A stretch of DNA of 64,000 nucleotides, taken from the NCBI RefSeq assembly GCF_001553685.1, contig NZ_CP014264.1, positions 1,372,001 through 1,436,000 of the forward strand, given 5' to 3'. This DNA comes from Streptococcus sp. oral taxon 431. GTDB taxonomy: Bacteria > Bacillota > Bacilli > Lactobacillales > Streptococcaceae. Shown here piece by piece: positions 58,993 through 64,000 of this stretch. The notes below the pieces were generated by a model. That model saw only the letters and a program-made list of their open reading frames with translations. It made no database searches and had not been told where the DNA came from. How positions within the stretch are numbered: position 1 is the first letter of the stretch; the number at the start of each line of letters is the position of its first letter. The position numbers were made by a program, and so were the translations under genes.

Positions 58993-59994
58993 ATGGAGTT
59001 CAAAGGTTTTAAAATTAAATTCATTTGGGATTCTATTCTTCGTCATCCCGTAATTAGCAGTGTCAGCTTTATCATAACAACCTCTATTTCAGTATTTGGA
59101 TTTTGGGTTAGTGTAGTTGAAATACAGGATAAGTTAGGTGACAAATATTTTTGGCAATACACGGCCTACATAGTATTATCATCTGTTCTTGTCAGTCTAT
59201 TTTTATATATTTGGTCAAAAATTGCAAACTATCTATTCTATAATGACTATACTTCAGCTGTATCAGAATATATGGCAAATGCTTCAAAACATGATGTTTG
59301 GCATCTTTCCAAAGCAACAAAGGAGTATCGACGCATTATAGCACCTGAAAATGGGGCTACTGAGAGATATAGGAAAAAAATACTTGATAACGGTTATAAA
59401 AGTTTCACAACACTTACAAAACATACTTTTGGAGATATTTTTAGTGATTTGGAAAAAGTTCTTTCCAAAAGTTTATATACGAAATTAAAAATTACATTAC
59501 AGCTTTTTCCAGCTGATTTTGATATGGGGAGATTAAATGATATAAAGGGTATATCAGAGTTACAATATTCAGATTATTTTGTTGAAGATGGTAGAATGAA
59601 TTTGAGGGATAGTGTGAAAAAACCACTTACCGAAGATATGAAGAAACTCATGTTTTCGAAAAACTTAACACATATCTATACAATCAAAGAAGAGAATAAA
59701 GGGATTCTTTTCATTTTGACAGCCAAAAGCTTCTCAGAATTTCCTAAAATTTATGGATTTATAGACTTTAGTTGGGGTGAATTAAGCCGACCTTTTATGG
59801 ACAAAGATTTTCTAATTGATTTTATAATTCCTGTAATGCTTGAAAGGATTAATGTTATGTGCTATTATATATCAAGTGTGGAATCGTATATGTCTACTTT
59901 CCCCGCAATAATATACAGAAACTCTACACATAAGCTTGAAAATTTTAGCAATTTCAACTTTTTAGCTATTCTGTATCAAAAATATAATGAATAA
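58993..59994 (+). CDS. Unrecognised membrane protein with cytoplasmic domain
   Basis: This 333-residue protein has two N-terminal membrane spans (about residues 22-45 and 58-78, VISSVSFIITTSISVFGFWVSV and YIVLSSVLVSLFLYIWS) and a large cytoplasmic part. In that part strands such as LKITLQLFPADF, HIYTIKEENKGILFILTA and IYGFIDFSW alternate with helices, a pattern like a GAF-type sensor domain. No catalytic motif is seen. AGGAG lies seven bases before the ATG at 58993. The base composition is more AT-rich than that of its neighbours. Two-span effectors with a sensor domain are known in anti-phage systems, so defence is one guess. Confidence 0.72.
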   Translation: MEFKGFKIKFIWDSILRHPVISSVSFIITTSISVFGFWVSVVEIQDKLGDKYFWQYTAYIVLSSVLVSLFLYIWSKIANYLFYNDYTSAVSEYMANASKHDVWHLSKATKEYRRIIAPENGATERYRKKILDNGYKSFTTLTKHTFGDIFSDLEKVLSKSLYTKLKITLQLFPADFDMGRLNDIKGISELQYSDYFVEDGRMNLRDSVKKPLTEDMKKLMFSKNLTHIYTIKEENKGILFILTAKSFSEFPKIYGFIDFSWGELSRPFMDKDFLIDFIIPVMLERINVMCYYISSVESYMSTFPAIIYRNSTHKLENFSNFNFLAILYQKYNE

Positions 59995-60008
59995 GGAGAT
60001 TTGTTGAG

Positions 60009-60182
60009 ATGTTCGAACCTTTAGTACCTAAATTAACACCGAGAGAAGACTTGTGGGAGACTGCACAAGCTTTAAAAGTTTTATCTTTTGGTGATTTAAG
60101 ATATACAGATAAAGAGGCATTTTTGGAGGCAATTGAATATGAGCCATATCCACGTTCTGAGATTGCAGATACTGTAGAGTAA
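60009..60182 (+). CDS. Small acidic protein behind the membrane protein
   Basis: This 57-residue acidic protein (FEPLVPKLTPREDLWETAQALKVLSFGDLRYTDKEAFLEAIEYEPYPRSEIADTVE) starts 14 bases after the stop of the membrane protein, with AAGGAG ten bases before the ATG. It is followed by a terminator, so it ends this transcript. It could be an inhibitor or partner of the membrane protein; no family is recognised. Confidence 0.6.
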   Translation: MFEPLVPKLTPREDLWETAQALKVLSFGDLRYTDKEAFLEAIEYEPYPRSEIADTVE

Positions 60183-60192
60183 AAATAACCCC

Positions 60193-60216
60193 AAGATCCA
60201 CCTTGTGGGTCTTTTT
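60193..60216 (+). terminator. Terminator of cargo run
   Basis: AAGATCCAC/GTGGGTCTT followed by TTTTC ends the run from 57863. Confidence 0.8.
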
Positions 60217-60252
60217 CATTTTGTCAATTTTTCTTCTAAAATATAGCTACCC

Positions 60253-60261
60253 TGCTACAAT
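60253..60261 (+). promoter_or_regulatory. Promoter of small resolvase
   Basis: The extended -10 TGCTACAAT lies 19 bases before the TTG start at 60281. Confidence 0.6.
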
Positions 60262-60280
60262 AGTAAGGAAAGGAGAAATT

Positions 60281-60916
60281 TTGACAAATCATCACACGAA
60301 TAAATTCGAAACTATCACCATCGGCTATGCTCGCGTTAGCTCAACAGATAATCGGCAAGAATTAGGGTTATCTGTTCAAAAAGAAGCACTCGGCTTTTGC
60401 GACAAGCTCTATATCGAAAAAGATTCAGGCGGAAATCAGGAGCGACAACAGCTTGACAAAGCGTTAAAATTAGCCAAAAATTATGCTAAACAAGGCGTTA
60501 AAACAAATTTTGTCGTATATAAATTGGATAGGCTTACAAGAAAGATGCTTCACCTCTCTGCTATTATTGAAGATTTAACCAAACATGGTATTCATCTTCA
60601 ATCAATTCATGAAAATATTGAAACAGATTCTTTAACTGGAAGATTCTTTTGCTTAATGTTGGGTTATGTGGCGGAATGGGAGCTTCAAGCGATTTCTGAA
60701 CGCACTAAAGACGGACTCCGTAAAGCGAAAGAAAAAGGCGTGAAACTTGGCAACAAAGGAATAGCGAAAGATAAAGAAAAGCAAATTATTGCACAATACC
60801 AGCAAAAAGAAATGTCCGTTCGAAATATAGCCAATCAGTTGAATATTTCCACCGCAACTATTTATAATGTGCTAAAGCGCAATAACATTCAAATAAATAG
60901 AAGAAATCACCTATAA
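60281..60916 (+). CDS. Small serine resolvase/invertase
   Basis: This 211-residue recombinase has the catalytic motif IGYARVSSTDNRQELGLSVQ (Ser20), VVYKLDRLTRKMLHLSAIIEDL, the E helix region FFCLMLGYVAEWELQAISERTKDGLRKAKEKG and a C-terminal helix-turn-helix (KEMSVRNIANQLNISTATIYNVLKRN). The start is TTG at 60281 with AAAGGAG six bases upstream; the 26 upstream open codons overlap the terminator and promoter. A pair of dyads that could be its res site follows the stop. Plasmids use such enzymes to resolve dimers. Confidence 0.92.
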   Translation: MTNHHTNKFETITIGYARVSSTDNRQELGLSVQKEALGFCDKLYIEKDSGGNQERQQLDKALKLAKNYAKQGVKTNFVVYKLDRLTRKMLHLSAIIEDLTKHGIHLQSIHENIETDSLTGRFFCLMLGYVAEWELQAISERTKDGLRKAKEKGVKLGNKGIAKDKEKQIIAQYQQKEMSVRNIANQLNISTATIYNVLKRNNIQINRRNHL

Positions 60917-60962
60917 TTGATTGACAAATCCTTAGAAAAATAGTACATTAAACCTATCAACA

Positions 60963-61107
60963 GTTTTAGCAAACGGTCGTTTGTTAAAACAATCAAAGTT
61001 ATCAATAAAAATATTTCAAATGCTGATTTAATAGGGTTTTAGTTACCTTGTTGAATTGGCATTTTTATTTTTTCATTGTTTTAGTTGACGACCGTTAACT
61101 AAAACAA
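60963..61107. other. Candidate res site: two related dyads downstream of resolvase
   Basis: A 28-bp imperfect palindrome at 60963-60990 (arms GTTTTAGCAAACG and CGTTTGTTAAAAC) and a 32-bp one at 61076-61107 (arms TTGTTTTAGTT and AACTAAAACAA) both contain GTTTTAG and ACGGTCGT on one strand. A half-site GGTTTTAGTTACC lies between them near 61035. Three related sites after a resolvase gene resemble res organisation. Confidence 0.55.
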
Positions 61108-61166
61108 GCTCAGCCCCTATTGTAGCAGGGATTTTTTGAGTGAAAAATAAAAAATGGAGGTTCTTT

Positions 61167-61559
61167 ATGGGACTTAACGACTTAAAAGCCGACTCAGTTG
61201 AGGTAACAACCAAACTTTCGGTTTCTGATATTGGCGTGATTCTTCAAGAAATTTGCGCCGAGTGGAAAACAACCCCAGAAGCTATTCAGAGTAGTTCGGG
61301 TGCATTAGCTGATTTTGATGATAGAGCTGATATAGAAATCGTCATTAAAGGTAAAGCTGGCTTATTCTCTCCGCAATTTTATGCAGTTCAGGTTTATGTT
61401 TACCAACTTGAGAATGAATGCGGGCTTCAGCTCATTGCTCTAGGTGATTCTGGATTTTCGAAAATGTGGTATGGTCTTAATGGTGCGATAAAAATGTCTG
61501 AAAGCATTAAACGCCGTGACGCCATTGTGGAACGAATTATGCAATATAGTTCGAGATAG
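61167..61559 (+). CDS. Hypothetical protein, 130 residues
   Basis: This soluble protein (MGLNDLKADSVEVTTKLSVSDIGVILQEICAEWKTTPEAIQ) is not recognised. Its middle has alternating hydrophobic strands (DIEIVIKGKAGLFSPQFYAVQVYVYQLENECGLQLIALGDSGFSKMWYGLNGA), which suggests a small alpha/beta fold of ATPase-activator or antibody-mimic size. GGAGG six bases before the ATG at 61167 sets the start. It opens the last gene run of the element. Confidence 0.7.
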   Translation: MGLNDLKADSVEVTTKLSVSDIGVILQEICAEWKTTPEAIQSSSGALADFDDRADIEIVIKGKAGLFSPQFYAVQVYVYQLENECGLQLIALGDSGFSKMWYGLNGAIKMSESIKRRDAIVERIMQYSSR

Positions 61560-61577
61560 AATAGAAAGAGGTTTTAA

Positions 61578-61748
61578 ATGAGTACTCGTTTAAATCAAAA
61601 AGTTGTTCGTGGTGAATTGGTTGAGATTATTGAAAGCTCAGGTGGTTTTCTTGGCGGAATTGAATATCAATTAGTCGTTGGTGGGAAGATTAAAGAACAA
61701 TCCAAAGACCTAAGCTATATTCTTAGCGCCTTTGATAGATATTGGTAA
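61578..61748 (+). CDS. Hypothetical protein, 56 residues
   Basis: This small protein (STRLNQKVVRGELVEIIESSGGFLGGIEYQLVVGGKIKEQSKDLSYILSAFDRYW) has AGAGG before the ATG and lies 18 bases after the previous gene. It is probably real because spacing and ribosome site fit the run. It has a beta-hairpin character and no known family. Confidence 0.65.
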   Translation: MSTRLNQKVVRGELVEIIESSGGFLGGIEYQLVVGGKIKEQSKDLSYILSAFDRYW

Positions 61749-61767
61749 TTTATTAGGAAGAACGCCG

Positions 61768-62223
61768 ATGAAAAGAAAGTTATTTTTCTCATTTATAATT
61801 TTACTGTCATGTTTTACGCTTTTAGGTTGTAGTTCCCCTAAGAACTTCACAGGTAAATGGAAAACCGATATCTTCGACCAAGGAAGTGTTAGAGAAGATG
61901 GAACGAAAATCGCAGGTAAAGCAACTGGACAAGCCGACCTTGCTTCAATTATCTCTAAATATATTCACTGGAATGCTACTATGGAGATAAAAAAAGACGG
62001 AACTTTAACAATGGACAACGGCGAAACTTTCTCCGCCAAATGGCATCAAAAAGGCGACAAAATTGTAATTGAAGGGAAAAATATTTCCGGAATTGCAACC
62101 CTGTCCGATGACCAGAAGACTTTATATTTCGAAAATAAGCCATTGAATGATAATTCTGGTAAGCAGAATGGTTTTATGATTGGAGAAAATTCATTAAAGT
62201 TTGAATTTAAAAAGGTAGAATAA
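61768..62223 (+). CDS. Lipoprotein with lipocalin-like body
   Basis: This 151-residue protein has a lipoprotein signal (KRKLFFSFIILLSCFTLLGC, lipobox LLGC) and a mature part beginning SSPKNFTGKWKTDIFD. Its beta-rich body with FTGKW and ATMEIKKDGTLTMDNGETFSAKWHQKGDKIVIEG resembles small lipocalin-like lipoproteins. It would be anchored outside the membrane. Its gene is coupled to the next lipoprotein by a one-base overlap. A surface-exclusion role for the element is possible but not shown. Confidence 0.8.
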   Translation: MKRKLFFSFIILLSCFTLLGCSSPKNFTGKWKTDIFDQGSVREDGTKIAGKATGQADLASIISKYIHWNATMEIKKDGTLTMDNGETFSAKWHQKGDKIVIEGKNISGIATLSDDQKTLYFENKPLNDNSGKQNGFMIGENSLKFEFKKVE

Positions 62224-62612
62224 TGATGAAAAAATTAGGAATGGTGATCACATGTTTAGTGATGATTCTGTTACTTATTTCTTGTGCAAATAAGAGAAAG
62301 GATTTAGTTTTATCGAATTTTCCAAGTGTTCAGAATGAACTAACCGAAAAAGACTTGCTTAAGGCGGTTGGAGCACCACACGAGAAGTCCTCTTCTCTTA
62401 GTGATGTTACCCAGCTATATGAAAAATTACTAAAAATGGACTTATCCAGTGGTGAATCAATCCTGTCTCAAAAATCAAATTGGACTGTGGGAATAAATGG
62501 TATCATTACAGACTACTACGTTTACAAATTAAAAGACGGTAAGTCAGTGATTGTTTTTCTTAGTAAAGGAAAGGTCGTTGCGATAACAAGAAAAGGTATC
62601 GATTATAAGTAA
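62223..62612 (+). CDS. Lipoprotein with SmpA/OmlA-like fold
   Basis: This 129-residue protein has a lipoprotein signal (lipobox LISC near residue 21) and a mature domain where LTEKDLLKAVGAPHEKS and YVYKLKDGKSVIVFLSKGKVVAITRKG match the BamE/SmpA-like pattern of small surface lipoproteins. It starts on the stop codon of the gene before. Two ATGs (62223 and 62226) are possible. Function in Gram-positives is unknown. Confidence 0.78.
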   Translation: MMKKLGMVITCLVMILLLISCANKRKDLVLSNFPSVQNELTEKDLLKAVGAPHEKSSSLSDVTQLYEKLLKMDLSSGESILSQKSNWTVGINGIITDYYVYKLKDGKSVIVFLSKGKVVAITRKGIDYK

Positions 62613-62630
62613 CGTAAAAGGTAAAGTAAT

Positions 62631-62963
62631 ATGAAAAATAGCATTAAAATTCGGTTGGCAATTATAACAATAGCTATCATTGGGTTTCTATTTTATGGAT
62701 TTAGAGATAATGGTTCGGTACTTTATTACGGGCAAAGCTATACAGCAGGTTCCGTATTTAAACCTGATTCTTATCTTTCAGCTGGGCTATTTAAATCCGC
62801 AGGCAAAGAGATAAACAAACTGGTTTCGAAAAAGCGTGGAAGTAGCCTTACAGGCGTGATGGTCTCTGTTGTAGTTGGCGGAATTACTTTCTTCACACTT
62901 TGGCAAGATGACGATTTTAAAGATATTTTAGTGGAAGCAAGAAAACAAGGAGAAAATAATTAA
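62631..62963 (+). CDS. Membrane protein of 110 residues
   Basis: This protein has an N-terminal span (IRLAIITIAIIGFLFYGF) and a second one (SLTGVMVSVVVGGITFFTLW), with about 55 residues between them outside and a short charged tail. It lies 18 bases after the second lipoprotein gene. No family is recognised. It likely works with the two lipoproteins at the cell surface. Confidence 0.7.
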   Translation: MKNSIKIRLAIITIAIIGFLFYGFRDNGSVLYYGQSYTAGSVFKPDSYLSAGLFKSAGKEINKLVSKKRGSSLTGVMVSVVVGGITFFTLWQDDDFKDILVEARKQGENN

Positions 62964-62964
62964 A

Positions 62965-63144
62965 ATGGCTAATTTGGATAATTACTTGGTTTTGGTTTTT
63001 ATTGTAGTAACTGGAATTCTTATCACTATTCAATTCGCAGGCGAGCGTTTTGCGGATTGGCTAACGGATTTAACCGAGCAATTCTTTTCGAAAAGCTTGG
63101 ATAAGCACGAAGAAAAGCGTAAGGCGGAAAGAGAAGAAAAATAA
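62965..63144 (+). CDS. Small membrane protein of 59 residues
   Basis: This protein has one N-terminal span (YLVLVFIVVTGILITIQFA) and a charged tail (DKHEEKRKAEREEK). Its ATG follows the preceding stop codon within a few bases, and AAGGAG is present 12 bases upstream, a little far. It closes the cluster. Function is unknown. Confidence 0.62.
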   Translation: MANLDNYLVLVFIVVTGILITIQFAGERFADWLTDLTEQFFSKSLDKHEEKRKAEREEK

Positions 63145-63352
63145 GTTAAGGAGTTACAGTCTAGTTATATTGCCAGATAAAACTAATATTATCTTCTCTT
63201 ATTCAAATCTAAGGTATCTAACCCCCAAAAAACAATATTTATATTTGACGAATAATAGAAAAAAGACGGCTCATTTTTTGAACCGTCTTTTAATTCACTC
63301 ATAAGATGTGTGAACTCAGATTACTTTTAGACTGCTGAACGTCAGACTGCCT
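63145..63352 (+). terminator. Non-coding right end of element with terminator
   Basis: No gene is seen here. A terminator at 63261-63291 (AAAAGACGG/CCGTCTTTT with internal T-run) ends the lipoprotein cluster. Near 63340 GTCAGACT is the inverse of AGTCTGAC at the left end and may be an integrase arm. Confidence 0.65.
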
Positions 63353-63361
63353 AAATCGCGA
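63353..63361. other. attR core of integrative element
   Basis: AAATCGCGA repeats the left copy at 51858-51866 and is followed by six Ts on the chromosomal side. Confidence 0.8.
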
Positions 63362-63369
63362 TTTTTTCT

Positions 63370-63684
63370 TTATTGATTTTTTGATAGTGTAGAGTTTTTA
63401 TAGCCATAAGTAAAGTAAGTAATAACTCCTACTATTAATGCTAATACAAATGCTATCCAAGTTTCAAGAGTGTATTGAAGCATAAAGGACACACAGATCG
63501 CAGAAATCACGATAGATACCACAAGAGCAGGTCCTGCTAGTGTTGCTGCAACTGTTCCTGTAATGGTAAAAATACCAGTTCCCACCATGGCCCCAATTCC
63601 TTAAAGAATTAAATCCCATAATTTCAAATGACGATGCATTTCTGTTTTACTTAGGCTGAAGTCTTTTATTCTAAAAATATTCAT
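63370..63684 (-). pseudogene. Amino-acid permease (APC family) remnant
   Basis: The start (MNIFRIKDFSLSKTEMHRHLKLWDLIL) and the next part (GIGAMVGTGIFTITGTVAATLAGPALVVSIVISAICV) are the N-terminus of a cationic amino-acid permease of the APC family, split by a TAA stop where they meet. A large internal deletion then joins directly to the last span and tail (WIAFVLALIVGVITYFTYGYKNSTLSKNQ). About 100 of the usual 450-500 residues remain. GGAGATG supports the original start. The gene ended at the terminator that the element later split. Confidence 0.85.
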
Positions 63685-63761
63685 TCTTCATCTCCACTAA
63701 CAATAATTGTTTTATTTTACCACAGATAATGTATTTTGTGAATATTTATAAAATTGTATCT

Positions 63762-63802
63762 AAAAAACTGAACAAATGTAATATTTGTTCAGTTTTTTTT
63801 TT
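63762..63802. terminator. Terminator of suf operon
   Basis: CTGAACAAAT/ATTTGTTCAG with A and T runs lies directly after the sufB stop and can work in both directions. Confidence 0.9.
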
Positions 63803-63809
63803 ATAATGA

Positions 63810-64000
63810 TTATCCAACTGATCCTTCCATTTCGTAGCTAATCAAGCGGTTGAGCTCAACTGCGTATTCCATTGGAAGTTCTTTGGTGAAGGGCTCTACA
63901 AATCCCATGACAATCATTTCAGTTGCTTCAGATTCTGACAAGCCACGGCTCATGAGGTAATAAAGTTGCTCTTCAGAAATCTTAGAAACCTTGGCTTCGT
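63810..64000 (-). CDS. sufB: Fe-S cluster assembly protein SufB, C-terminal end only
   Basis: The minus strand gives the last 62 or so residues of Suf[63 protein letters not shown] and a stop at 63810. SufB is the scaffold subunit of SufBCD, which builds iron-sulfur clusters. It is the final gene of its operon, judged by the terminator after it. The rest lies beyond the window. Confidence 0.93.
   Translation of the reverse strand, partial: EAKVSKISEEQLYYLMSRGLSESEATEMIVMGFVEPFTKELPMEYAVELNRLISYEMEGSVG

Larger units (their letters stand above)
51858..63361. mobile_element. Integrative (mobilizable) element with large serine integrase, about 11.5 kb
   Basis: The element is bounded by 9-bp direct repeats and lies between dacA and a permease pseudogene. 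The minus-strand half holds the integrase, a TnpW-like protein, Replic_Relax protein, coupling ATPase and three small proteins. The plus-strand half holds two larger unknown genes, a 57-residue protein, a small resolvase and a lipoprotein/membrane cluster. There is no recognisable relaxase, VirB4 or Rep gene, so I call it mobilizable; this could change if one of the unknown proteins is a divergent relaxase. Confidence 0.85.

Noticed and set aside
51858-63361. Prophage interpretation of the integrative region
   Set aside because: No capsid, terminase, portal, tail or lysis gene is present; the ATPase and Replic_Relax protein point to conjugation-type mobility.

Overview
The window is low-GC Firmicutes DNA. 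Gene content points to a Streptococcus of the mitis/pneumoniae group. Supporting points are an F-ATPase operon that starts with the c subunit (atpE-B-F-H-A-G-D-C), a comEA-comEC pair behind a SigX (CIN) box, a LPxTG serine protease that I recognise as PrtA of pneumococcus and its relatives, and proB-proA-proC, yabA-rsmI, pyrH-frr-cvfB-yozE-phoH and a dacA next to sufB. This assignment is inferred from gene recognition; no search was run.

Layout. Positions 1-4576 form an AT-rich accessory block: a lantibiotic/bacitracin-type immunity ABC transporter (ATPase plus two permeases), its two-component system (the kinase runs off the window start), a frameshifted fragment of a DNA adenine methylase, and four 11-bp-phased repeats, all abutting tRNA-Arg(CCT). 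From 4577 to 28417 lies core genome: rplS with a leader, two crcB fluoride channels with chorismate mutase, flavodoxin, nrnA, rpmE2, hup, degV, a TPR protein, an AI-2E family exporter, pgl, the ATP synthase operon, a U32 protein, comEA/comEC, a GNAT enzyme and alanine dehydrogenase. It is interrupted at 8082-9629 by an intact IS1182-family element that landed in a bidirectional terminator and duplicated it.

From 28459 to 36534 is an island with the 2189-residue cell-wall protease prtA and a decayed second IS1182-type transposase, bounded by an 18-bp inverted repeat. From 36552 to 51855 the core resumes: phoH, yozE, cvfB, frr, pyrH, trmFO, rsmI, yabA, holB, tmk, proC, proA, proB, tuf, a second AI-2E family protein and dacA.

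From 51858 to 63361 is an 11.5-kb integrative element. It lies between 9-bp direct repeats (AAATCGCGA) in what was the shared terminator of dacA and a convergent amino-acid permease, now a pseudogene. It encodes a large serine integrase, a TnpW-like small protein, a Replic_Relax protein, a VirD4/TraG-like coupling ATPase, small membrane proteins, a divergent cargo of unrecognised genes, a small serine resolvase with a possible res site, and a cluster of lipoproteins and membrane proteins. No relaxase or VirB4 is recognisable, so it is best read as a mobilizable rather than self-transmissible element. The window ends in the C-terminus of sufB.

Most promising for novelty: the three-gene cargo at 57863-60182, the lipoprotein/membrane cluster at 61167-63144, the minimal transfer module, the reconstructed attP/attB, and a 105-nt folded element directly upstream of the trmFO ribosome binding site.
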